From: an uncultured Oscillospiraceae bacterium
GTDB lineage: Bacteria > Bacillota > Clostridia > Oscillospirales > Oscillospiraceae
DNA length: 64,000 nt
Direction: 5' to 3'
Assembly: GCA_910585815.1 (NCBI GenBank)
Contig: CAJUFJ010000007.1
Span: 1 to 64,000, forward strand
Positions 57,318 through 64,000 of the stretch are shown piece by piece. Within the stretch, counting starts at the first letter, position 1, and every line of letters begins with the position of its first letter. Below the pieces are notes generated by a model. The model was given only the letters and a program-made list of their open reading frames with translations, was not told where the DNA came from and did no database searches. The translations under genes were made by a program, and so were the position numbers.

Positions 57318-57557
57318 AAGCCTCCTTTTCCCCGCAAGGGGGACGCGATATCCGTAAGCGGCAGAGCCGCTAACGGCTATCCAGTGAAAGGAGGTGCCCC
57401 AGTGGGCACACTGGGGCGGAGGATTGTATTTCGCCGCAGGCGAAATGTATGAAATAAACAAGGTTTGCAAAACTTTGTTTACTTCGTATGTTTTGCTTCG
57501 CAAAACGCAATCCTCAGTCAGCCTGCGGCTGACAGCTCCTTTCCAAAGGAGCCTTTT
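57318..57557 (+). repeat. Family B multi-hairpin repeat, copy 4 (extended)
   Basis: Same plan as copies 1-3 with an extra 57-bp segment (CCCCGCAAGGGGG, GTAAGCGGCAGAGCCGC hairpins) inserted into the first stem-loop. CCCCAGTGGGCACACTGGGG, GGAGGATTGT pairing with GCAATCCTC, TTTCGCCGCAGGCGAAA, GTTTTGCTTCGCAAAAC, GTCAGCCTGCGGCTGAC and CTCCTTTCCAAAGGAG follow. Lies upstream of hisS and accounts for most of 57236-57624. Confidence 0.9.
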
Positions 57558-57624
57558 GGCAAAAACTAAAAACGGTCTATTCTTCAAATTGTGTTTGTGT
57601 GTAACAAAAGAAAGGAAGATTATT

Positions 57625-58992
57625 ATGGCTAAGGTACAACCGCGCACCCTCTCCGGCTTTATGGAGCTGCTCCCTGCCCGGCAGATTCAGTTTGACCGCA
57701 TGGCGGCCATCATCCGGGAGTCCTTCTCCCTCTACGCCTACACCCCCCTGGACACCCCCCTCATCGAGGCCAGTGAAATCCTGCTGGCCAAGGGCGGCGG
57801 CGAGACCGAGAAGCAAATCTACCGCTTTACCAAGGGAGACAGTGATCTGTCCCTGCGCTTTGACCTCACCGTCCCCCTGGCCAAGTATGTGGCCCTGAAC
57901 TATGCCAAGCTGGCCTTCCCCTTCCGCCGGTTCCAGATCGGCAAGGTCTACCGGGGTGAGCGGGCCCAGCGGGGGCGGTTCCGGGAGTTCTATCAGGCCG
58001 ACATTGACGTCATCGGTGACGGCCAGTTGGATATCTCCAACGACGCGGAGATTCCCGCCATCATCTACCGCACCTTCACCGCTCTGGGGCTGAAGCGGTT
58101 CCAGATTCGGGTGAACAACCGGAAGATTCTCAACGGCTTCTATGCCATGCTGGGCCTCACCTCCCAGGCCGGGGCCATTATGCGCACGGTAGACAAGCTG
58201 GAGAAAATCGGGGAAAAGAGCGTCCGGGACATGCTCACCGGCCCCGACATCGGCCTGACTGACGAGCAGGCGGTGGAAATCCTCAAATTCATCGCCATCA
58301 AGGGCAATAATGCCGACGTCCTTGCCGCTCTGGAGGGCTACCGGGGGCGGGACGCCAAGTTTGACGAGGGCCTGGACGAGCTGGGGGCCGTGGCCAAAAA
58401 TCTGGCCGCCTTCGGCGTGCCTGAAACCCACTTCGTGCTGGACCTGACCATCGCCCGGGGGCTGGACTACTACACCGGCACCGTCTACGAGACCACCATG
58501 CTGGACCACCCGGAGATCGGCTCCATCTGTTCCGGCGGGCGGTATGATAACCTGGCGGAATATTACACCGATAAACAACTCCCCGGCGTGGGAATTTCCA
58601 TCGGTCTGACCCGGCTGTTCTTCGTGCTGGAGGATCAGGGCTATCTCAACGACAAGTTGAACACCGCCCCCGCCGACGTGCTCATCCTTCCCATGACCGA
58701 CGACATGGGCCCGGCCATCACCCTGTCCACCCAGCTGCGCTCCTCCGGCGTGCGCACTCAGATTTACGGCGAGCAGAAGAAGTTCAAGCAGAAAATGAAC
58801 TACGCCGACAAGCTGGGGGTGCCCTATGTGATTTTCCTGGGGGACGACGAGATCAAGCAGGACAAGGTGTCGTTGAAGGATATGCGCTCCGGTGAACAGG
58901 AGCTGATTCCCACCGGCGAGGCCGTGGGCAGAATCGTCGCCGCCATGGGCGCAAGCGACGCCGCCACGCCCATTTTGGACAAGGGGGAGTAA
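57625..58992 (+). CDS. hisS: Histidyl-tRNA synthetase
   Basis: 455-aa class II synthetase: RTLSGFMELLPARQIQF, motif 2 RRFQIGKVYRGERAQRGRFREFYQ (as RVYRGE-type and REFYQADID), the His-specific GLDYYTGTVYE and motif 3 GVGISIGLTRL, then the C-terminal anticodon-binding domain. The ATG at 57625 follows AAGGAAG. No T-box leader seen; the leader is occupied by a family B repeat. Confidence 0.97.
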   Translation: MAKVQPRTLSGFMELLPARQIQFDRMAAIIRESFSLYAYTPLDTPLIEASEILLAKGGGETEKQIYRFTKGDSDLSLRFDLTVPLAKYVALNYAKLAFPFRRFQIGKVYRGERAQRGRFREFYQADIDVIGDGQLDISNDAEIPAIIYRTFTALGLKRFQIRVNNRKILNGFYAMLGLTSQAGAIMRTVDKLEKIGEKSVRDMLTGPDIGLTDEQAVEILKFIAIKGNNADVLAALEGYRGRDAKFDEGLDELGAVAKNLAAFGVPETHFVLDLTIARGLDYYTGTVYETTMLDHPEIGSICSGGRYDNLAEYYTDKQLPGVGISIGLTRLFFVLEDQGYLNDKLNTAPADVLILPMTDDMGPAITLSTQLRSSGVRTQIYGEQKKFKQKMNYADKLGVPYVIFLGDDEIKQDKVSLKDMRSGEQELIPTGEAVGRIVAAMGASDAATPILDKGE

Positions 58993-59001
58993 GTTCCTCA
59001 T

Positions 59002-59068
59002 TGTAGGGCGGGACGACCCCGGCCCGCCGTCCCATTGCATACGGCGCGCCCAGTGGTCGCGCCCTACA
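59002..59068. repeat. Family A palindromic repeat, copy 6
   Basis: TGTAGGGCGGGACGACCCCG ... GCGCGCCCAGTGGTCGCGCCCTACA-type ends: TGTAGGG at 59002 and CCCTACA at 59062-59068 with imperfect inner arms. Between hisS and the small exported protein. Confidence 0.75.
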
Positions 59069-59084
59069 CACCTTGGAGGACATC

Positions 59085-59555
59085 ATGAAAAAGCTGCTAT
59101 GGTCCCTCTGTGTCATTGCCGTTCTTCTATCCGCCTTCTGTCTCGGTCTTACTGCGGCCTATATTACTTCGGACTATTCGACGGAGGAGTTTAGCTACGA
59201 GCAAATTAAGGGCTCCAATGCTGACCCTCACCCCCAGTCGGCCCACTTCATCCACATCTTTTATGAGGGCGACTTCCCCGGCATGAGCGACACCCCTGTT
59301 TCCGCAGAGAGGGCCGAACCAGGGAAAAAAGTGCTGAACGCCCTGCAAGGGCAAACATACACCCGGCTTTTCCCGCTTATAAGACCCAGCAAAAAAGGAA
59401 TCGGGATTCATGAGGTCAGCGGCTGCACCCCCTCTTATACCGCATACTGGGACGGCAAACATTTATGGCTTCCAAACGAAGGGCGCTGGCGGGGCTACGC
59501 CCCCTCCAACCCGGACAAGCTGCGTGAAACGCTGGAATCCCTATGCAATAAGTAA
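59085..59555 (+). CDS. Exported protein of unknown function (156 aa)
   Basis: Signal peptide or N-terminal anchor (KKLLWSLCVIAVLLSAFCLGLTAAY, residues 2-26) followed by a soluble domain with one Cys (VSGCTPSY). TGGAGGA precedes the ATG. No domain recognised. It lies between hisS and aspS and may share their transcript. Confidence 0.8.
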   Translation: MKKLLWSLCVIAVLLSAFCLGLTAAYITSDYSTEEFSYEQIKGSNADPHPQSAHFIHIFYEGDFPGMSDTPVSAERAEPGKKVLNALQGQTYTRLFPLIRPSKKGIGIHEVSGCTPSYTAYWDGKHLWLPNEGRWRGYAPSNPDKLRETLESLCNK

Positions 59556-59591
59556 TATTTAGAATCAATAATACAAACAGGAGTTGATAAT

Positions 59592-61382
59592 ATGGGTGAC
59601 ACAAGCACCTTTTACCGCACCCACACCTGCGGGGAGCTGCGCATGGAGCAGGTCGGACAGACGGTCACTTTGGCCGGCTGGATGGAGAACCTGCGGGAGG
59701 TGGGGCAGAATCTGGCCTTTCTGGTCCTCCGGGACTTCTACGGCACCACTCAGATCGTGCTGGAGACCGAGGAGACCGTCCAGGCCGCCAAGGAACTGAA
59801 CAAGGAGACGGTCATCGCCGTCACCGGCGCCGTCCGGGAGCGGGACAGCAAGAATCCCAAGCTGCCCACCGGCGACATCGAGGTGGTGCCCTCCAAAATC
59901 GAGGTGCTGGGCCGCTGCCGGCACAACGAACTGCCCTTCCCCGTCACCCGCAGCCGGGAGGCGGACGAGTCCGCCCGGCTGAAGTACCGCTATCTGGACC
60001 TGCGCAACCCCGAGGTGAAGGACAACATCGTCCTGCGCTGTCAGGTGGTGTCCGCCCTGCGGGCGGCCATGACCGACCACGGCTTTTTGGAGATCACCAC
60101 CCCCATCCTCACCGCCTCCTCCCCCGAGGGGGCCCGGGACTATCTGGTGCCCTCCCGGAAGCACCCCGGCAAGTTCTACGCCCTGCCCCAGGCCCCCCAG
60201 CAGTTCAAGCAGCTGCTCATGGCCTCCGGCTTTGATAAGTACTTCCAGATTGCCCCCTGCTTCCGGGACGAGGACGCCCGGGGCGACCGCTCCCCCGGCG
60301 AGTTCTACCAGCTGGACATGGAAATGGCCTTTGCCAACCAGGAGGACGTGTTCGCCGTGCTGGAGGACGTACTGCCCCCTATCTTTGCCAAATACGGCAA
60401 GTACAACACCGCTTCCGCCGCCCCCTTTGTCCGCATCCCCTACCTGGAGGCCATGGAAAAATACGGCTCCGACAAGCCCGACCTGCGCATCGACCTGACC
60501 GTTACCGACGCCACCGACCTGCTGGCCGGCTGCGGCTTCCCGCCCTTTGCGCATCAAACCGTCAAGGCCATTGTAGTGACCGATTTCTCCGGCACCCGGA
60601 AGCAGATTGACGGGCTGTGCAATGAGGTGGAGGTCCAGTCTGGCAGCAAGGCCTACTGGTTCCGCTATGACGAAAACGGCGAGATTGTGGGCGGCATCGC
60701 CAAGTTTGTCCAGCCCATCAAGGACCAAGTGGTGGAGGCCCTTGGGCTCACTCCCGGCTGCTTTGTGGGCCTCACCGCCGGGGCAAAGCTGGCGGCACAG
60801 AAGACCGCCGGCGTCCTGCGCAGCAAGCTGGGGGCCTTCTGCCCCGGCCACATGGACAAGGAGCGGTACGAGTTCTGCTGGATTGTGGACTTCCCCATGT
60901 ATGAGATTGGCGAGGAGTCCGGCGAGCTGGAATTCTGCCACAACCCATTCTCCATGCCCAACGGCGGCCTGGAAATCATCGAAAAGGCCATCAAGGGGGA
61001 GGTGGACCCCCTGTCCATTACCGCCTTCCAGTATGACCTGGTGTGTAACGGGGTGGAACTCAGCTCCGGCGCGGTTCGCAACCACAACCCGGAGCTTATG
61101 GTAAAAGCCTTCTGGATGGTGGGCCTGGAGGAGGAGGACGTGCGCAGCAAATTCCCCGCCATGTACAACGCCTTTACCTACGGCGCGCCCCCCCACGCCG
61201 GCATCGCCCCCGGAGTGGACCGGATGGTGATGCTGCTGTCCGGAGAGGAGTCCATCCGGGAGGTAATCCCCTTCCCCATGAACAAGAACACCCAGGACCT
61301 GATGATGGGCGCGCCCTCCACCGTGGAGCAGAGCCAGCTGGACGAGCTGAACATCGCAATTACCAGGATGGAAGAAGAATAA
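59592..61382 (+). CDS. aspS: Aspartyl-tRNA synthetase
   Basis: 596-aa bacterial-type AspRS: N-terminal OB anticodon domain (AGWMENLREVGQNLAFLVLRD), motif 2 FRDEDARGDRSPGEFYQLDMEM (as FRDEDARGDRSP and FYQLDMEM), the bacterial GAD insertion and motif 3 GIAPGVDRMVMLL. hisS-aspS adjacency is typical of Bacillota. AGGAG 8 nt before the ATG. Confidence 0.97.
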   Translation: MGDTSTFYRTHTCGELRMEQVGQTVTLAGWMENLREVGQNLAFLVLRDFYGTTQIVLETEETVQAAKELNKETVIAVTGAVRERDSKNPKLPTGDIEVVPSKIEVLGRCRHNELPFPVTRSREADESARLKYRYLDLRNPEVKDNIVLRCQVVSALRAAMTDHGFLEITTPILTASSPEGARDYLVPSRKHPGKFYALPQAPQQFKQLLMASGFDKYFQIAPCFRDEDARGDRSPGEFYQLDMEMAFANQEDVFAVLEDVLPPIFAKYGKYNTASAAPFVRIPYLEAMEKYGSDKPDLRIDLTVTDATDLLAGCGFPPFAHQTVKAIVVTDFSGTRKQIDGLCNEVEVQSGSKAYWFRYDENGEIVGGIAKFVQPIKDQVVEALGLTPGCFVGLTAGAKLAAQKTAGVLRSKLGAFCPGHMDKERYEFCWIVDFPMYEIGEESGELEFCHNPFSMPNGGLEIIEKAIKGEVDPLSITAFQYDLVCNGVELSSGAVRNHNPELMVKAFWMVGLEEEDVRSKFPAMYNAFTYGAPPHAGIAPGVDRMVMLLSGEESIREVIPFPMNKNTQDLMMGAPSTVEQSQLDELNIAITRMEEE

Positions 61383-61429
61383 TACAACATTGCTCCGTCT
61401 ATCCGACGGGGCAATTTTAAAAGGAGAAA

Positions 61430-61445
61430 TGTTTCACATGAAACA
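61430..61445 (+). promoter_or_regulatory. parS-like site 4 (15/16) over a start codon
   Basis: TGTTTCACATGAAACA differs from the perfect palindrome TGTTTCACGTGAAACA at one central base. It contains the ATG of the nagZ-like gene. Confidence 0.6.
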
Positions 61446-62634
61446 TCTTTTGTCCCTGGCCCTGGCTGTCCTGCTGCTGGCGGGCTGTTCTTCCACAGCT
61501 CCGCCGGCAGAGAGCACACCTCCCCCCTCCCCTCCCCCGCCTGATGTGCCCGCCTTTGTCCCGGTGGAGATCCCCGAACCGGAGCCCGACCCCCGGCAGG
61601 AGACCATCGACAAACTGATGGCCTCCATGACGGTGGAGGAGAAGGTGGGCCAGCTCTTTTTCCCCGCCTGCCCTGAGCGCAGCGCCGCAGAGCTGGCGGA
61701 GGAGTACCACCTGGGGGGATATCTCCTGTTCAAGGGCAATCTCAAGGACCGCACCCCCCAGCAGGTGCAGAAGGAGCTTGCCGCCCTTCAGGAAGCAGCC
61801 AGCCTTCCGCTGCTCATCGGTGTGGACGAGGAGGGGGGCACAGTGGCCCGGGTGAGCGCCTGTCCCCAGCTGCGGGAAAAGCGGTTTTCCTCCCCGCAAA
61901 AACTGTACAAGCAGGGCGGGCTGGAAGCCATCCTGGCCGACTGCCGGGAGAAGGATGCGCTGCTCTCCTCCCTGGGCATCAATGTCAACTTCGCCCCGGT
62001 GGCCGACCTGTCCACCGACCCCGGGGACTTTATCTACGACCGCACCCTGGGCCAGGGGACGGAGGAGACCTGCCAATACATCGCCGCCGTGGTGGCCCGG
62101 ATGGAGGAGGACGGCATGGGCAGCGTGCTGAAGCACTTCCCCGGCTACGGGCCCAACAAGGACACCCACAACGGCTCCGCTCTGGACCAGCGGCCGCTGG
62201 ACCAGCTGCGGCAGGCGGATTTTCTCCCCTTCCAGGCGGGCATCGAGGCCGCCCGGGGCGGGACTGCCGCGGTGCTGGTGTCCCACAACATCCTCCAGGA
62301 GGCCGACCCGGACCGGCCTGGCTCCCTCTCCCCCGCCGTGTACCGGCTGCTGCGGGAGGAACTGAGGTTCGACGGCCCCGCCCTCACTGACGACCTGTCT
62401 ATGAAGGCCATCACCAAATATGCCAAGGAGCAGGGACAGTCCCCTGCCGTGCTGGCCATCGCCGCCGGGTGCGACATGGTGGTCACCGCCGACTTTCGGG
62501 GGCAGATCCCCCAGGTGCTGGCCGCCCTGGAGGACGGCTCCCTCCCCCGGGAACGGGTGGACGAGGCCCTGGCCCGGGTGCTGGGGTGGAAGTATGACCT
62601 GGGGTTGATTTCACAGGAAGCATTGACCGATTAA
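61438..62634 (+). CDS. nagZ: Beta-N-acetylhexosaminidase, NagZ-like lipoprotein (GH3)
   Basis: 398-aa exported glycoside hydrolase family 3 enzyme. Lipoprotein signal (LAVLLLAGC), Pro-rich spacer (PPAESTPPPSPPPPD), then a GH3 barrel with EKVGQLFF, GVDEEGGTVARV, the substrate-binding KHFPGYG and the nucleophile Asp in LTDDLSM. Cleaves GlcNAc from muropeptides. ATG 61438 lies within a parS-like palindrome, 11 nt after AAGGAG; the ATG at 61429 is too close to that site. Confidence 0.93.
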   Translation: MKHLLSLALAVLLLAGCSSTAPPAESTPPPSPPPPDVPAFVPVEIPEPEPDPRQETIDKLMASMTVEEKVGQLFFPACPERSAAELAEEYHLGGYLLFKGNLKDRTPQQVQKELAALQEAASLPLLIGVDEEGGTVARVSACPQLREKRFSSPQKLYKQGGLEAILADCREKDALLSSLGINVNFAPVADLSTDPGDFIYDRTLGQGTEETCQYIAAVVARMEEDGMGSVLKHFPGYGPNKDTHNGSALDQRPLDQLRQADFLPFQAGIEAARGGTAAVLVSHNILQEADPDRPGSLSPAVYRLLREELRFDGPALTDDLSMKAITKYAKEQGQSPAVLAIAAGCDMVVTADFRGQIPQVLAALEDGSLPRERVDEALARVLGWKYDLGLISQEALTD

Positions 62635-62637
62635 GGA

Positions 62638-62678
62638 GATTCCCCGGAAGGCTGTCAGCCCTCCGGGGAATCCGTTTT
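62638..62678. terminator. Bidirectional terminator
   Basis: GATTCCCCGGA / TCCGGGGAATC stem followed by CGTTTTC, after nagZ and overlapping the end of the convergent 87-aa gene. Confidence 0.88.
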
Positions 62679-62918
62679 CTTGGCGTACAGCGCACAGGAC
62701 TGGTACAGCAGGCTGTCACACCAGCACAGCAGACCCTCCAGAACAGACATCTGTTCGTCGATCGTCCTGTGAAGCCCCGCTTCAAATTCACCCATCTGCT
62801 CCCGCAGCATCCGTATTTGCAGGCTCAGCTGCCAGATGTCCTCGTTGGGATCAGAGGGGTCATGGGGCAGCTTCAGCAATTCGCTGCTGTGCAGCGCGCT
62901 GGTTTCTTCTACATTCAT
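62655..62918 (-). CDS. Protein of unknown function (87 aa)
   Basis: Helical, acidic protein with a coiled-coil-like middle (WQLSLQIRMLREQMGEFEAG) and two Cys pairs near the C-terminus (LLCWCDSLLYQSCALY). GGTGATAG precedes the ATG. Divergent from an XRE regulator with an inverted repeat between, so it is probably regulated by it. No homologue recognised. Confidence 0.75.
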   Translation of the reverse strand: MNVEETSALHSSELLKLPHDPSDPNEDIWQLSLQIRMLREQMGEFEAGLHRTIDEQMSVLEGLLCWCDSLLYQSCALYAKKTDSPEG

Positions 62919-62935
62919 GCTATCACCTCGTACAT

Positions 62936-62964
62936 AGTGTATACGAATATTGCATAAAAATCAA
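62936..62964 (-). promoter_or_regulatory. Promoter of the 87-aa gene
   Basis: Minus strand: TTGATT (62964-62959), 17-bp spacer, TACACT (62941-62936). An inverted repeat TTGCAT / ATGCAA (62950-62955, 62966-62971) overlaps its -35 and spacer, a plausible operator for the neighbouring XRE regulator. Confidence 0.65.
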
Positions 62965-63007
62965 TATGCAAAATCCGCATAGACTATGCTCACATAGGGG
63001 TGATGCT

Positions 63008-63226
63008 ATGGCACTGAGAATCCGCGACCTGCGGGAGGATAATGACTTTACCCAGGCAGAAATCGCGGCACTGCTTAACGTCTCTCAGGCGACCTATTCC
63101 CGCTATGAGACGGAAAGCCTTAGCATTCCTCACTCCTCACTGGAAATATTAGCAGACCACTATCACACCAGCGTGGACTATCTGCTGGGGCGGACCAACA
63201 TCCCCGAACCTTATCCGAAAAAGTGA
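63008..63226 (+). CDS. XRE family helix-turn-helix regulator
   Basis: 72-aa single-domain HTH: ALRIRDLREDNDFTQAEIAALLNVSQATYSRYE and the VDYLLGR ending typical of short Cro/CI regulators. AGGGGTGATG lies before the ATG at 63008. Divergent from the 87-aa gene. Confidence 0.92.
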   Translation: MALRIRDLREDNDFTQAEIAALLNVSQATYSRYETESLSIPHSSLEILADHYHTSVDYLLGRTNIPEPYPKK

Positions 63227-63254
63227 ACCCGCCGCAGGAAGCGGCGGGTTTTTT
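63226..63254 (+). terminator. Terminator after the XRE gene
   Basis: AACCCGCCGC / GCGGCGGGTT stem followed by TTTT. Confidence 0.9.
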
Positions 63255-64000
63255 CAGCCCAGAATCAGCATTAAAATTGGAATTGTAATAAAGCTGCCCA
63301 GGATGGACAGGCAGGAGCCCATGGCGGCGTACTGCTCGTCGGCGCCGAAGGCCCCGGCCATCACCGTCACCTGGCTGACCACCGGCAGGGCACTCTCCAC
63401 CACAAAGACCCGCAGGGGCAGGCCCGTCATGCCGAACAGGGTGCAGCAGCTCAGGCAGATCACCGGCGACACCACCAGCCGCAGCACCAGCATAGTGGGC
63501 AGTCCCCAGAGAAACCGCAGATTTTTCAGCCCCACCTCATACACGATAAATCCGCAGTAAATCAGTGCCAGCGGGGACACCGACCCGCTGATGTACCCGG
63601 CAAACTTCATCACCGGCTCCGGCGGCCGCAGGCCCAGCACCAGCAGCACCACCGACAGAATCACCGCCAGGATGGGTGGCTTGGTAAACAGGTCCCGGAG
63701 GAAGGGCAGCGCCCCTCCCCCCTGCCGCCCCACAGACCCGGCACACTCCACCAGCAGGATGCCCACCGACTGGAGGACGCTGGTGTTGCCTAAGTAGTAG
63801 AGCATCAGGTAGGGCATGCAGGCCTCCCCAAAGAGCTGGGTACACACGGGGATGCCGATAAAAATGGTGTTGGACAGCCCGGCCATGGCCACAAAGACCC
63901 CCCACCGCTCCCGGGGCAGGCGAAGCAGCAGGGCGGCGGCCACCGCCACAGCCATGGAGGCGCCAATCCCGGCAAATCCGGCCAGCACCATCACCCCCGC
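63254..64000 (-). CDS. AEC family (auxin efflux carrier-type) transporter, partial
   Basis: At least 248 aa, the 5' end lying beyond the window. About eight membrane segments are visible; FVAMAGLSNTIFIGIPV and CLSILGSFITIPILMLIL match the family's conserved repeats. Bacterial members export organic acids or metabolites such as malate. Substrate unknown. Confidence 0.88.
   Translation of the reverse strand, partial: AGVMVLAGFAGIGASMAVAVAAALLLRLPRERWGVFVAMAGLSNTIFIGIPVCTQLFGEACMPYLMLYYLGNTSVLQSVGILLVECAGSVGRQGGGALPFLRDLFTKPPILAVILSVVLLVLGLRPPEPVMKFAGYISGSVSPLALIYCGFIVYEVGLKNLRFLWGLPTMLVLRLVVSPVICLSCCTLFGMTGLPLRVFVVESALPVVSQVTVMAGAFGADEQYAAMGSCLSILGSFITIPILMLILG

Noticed and set aside
12262..57557. 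CRISPR array
   Set aside because: Repeats are dispersed palindromes tens of kilobases apart, not regularly spaced direct repeats with unique spacers; no cas genes.

Overview
The window reads as chromosome from a GC-rich, endospore-forming Clostridia, probably an Oscillospirales gut bacterium (Flavonifractor/Lawsonibacter-like). This rests on the GerA germinant-receptor operon, a SpoVB-type flippase, the Bacillota order spoVB-mazG-hup-rqcP, and a noc/parA/parB block with parS sites. The genus is inference from overall character; no search was run. The parS sites, noc-parAB and rsmG suggest the region lies near the replication origin, although dnaA and oriC are not in the window.

Layout. 1-620: the 5' end of a 16S rRNA gene (minus strand) behind three tandem, near-identical promoters. 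675-4444: gerA operon (A-C-B) behind a sigma-G-like promoter. 4743-6904: Gx transporter, NusG-II and ApbE genes plus rqcP, all with overlapping ends. 6966-10221: HU, MazG, SpoVB-like flippase. 10249-13447: purine salvage (MTA/SAH deaminase, purine nucleoside phosphorylase) and a small protein with a paralogue at 4561. 14094-20500: an unusual five-gene operon made of an alanine-racemase-fold protein without its catalytic Lys and Tyr, an ATP-grasp ligase, an Asp/Glu racemase, a DUF1963 protein, and a MurE-like ligase fused to what looks like a collapsed acetylglutamate-kinase domain. 20514-21589: two small ribbon-helix-helix proteins and HicAB. 21658-24830: pth, prs, a GlmU acetyltransferase half, an HD hydrolase. 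24938-30390: proA, a LysE/LysR pair, a PARG-like gene, proB, proC. 30450-31241: a dCTP-deaminase-fold protein fused to three membrane segments. 31425-34597: YtrA-type GntR regulator with an ABC exporter. 35072-36328: thiolase. 36520-37591: a strong promoter, a short terminated RNA and a HEPN Abi_2 (AbiF/AbiD-like) protein, a candidate RNA-protein defence or toxin-antitoxin unit. 37983-40526: an unknown protein, tadA, an XRE repressor and a YafQ/DinJ pair. 40631-46578: BmpA-type nucleoside ABC importer with xpt. 46883-51145: noc, SUKH-like gene, parA, parB, coiled-coil membrane protein, with parS sites. 51310-63226: serS, acyltransferase, PilZ protein, mscL, rsmG, MinD-like ATPase, a methylglyoxal-synthase-fold protein lacking its catalytic acids, hisS, aspS, nagZ, small regulators. 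A partial AEC transporter runs off the right end.

Two families of dispersed intergenic palindromes recur. Family A has six copies bounded by TGTAGGG/CCCTACA. Family B has four copies of about 175-240 bp built from nested hairpins whose arms change sequence but keep pairing. A third hairpin cluster lies next to one family B copy.

The best candidates for undescribed biology are the AbiF-like gene with its upstream RNA (36520-37591), the D-amino-acid/Mur-ligase operon (14094-20500), and the membrane-bound dCTP-deaminase-fold protein (30450-31241). All calls were made by reading the sequence; family comparisons are from memory and were not verified by search.
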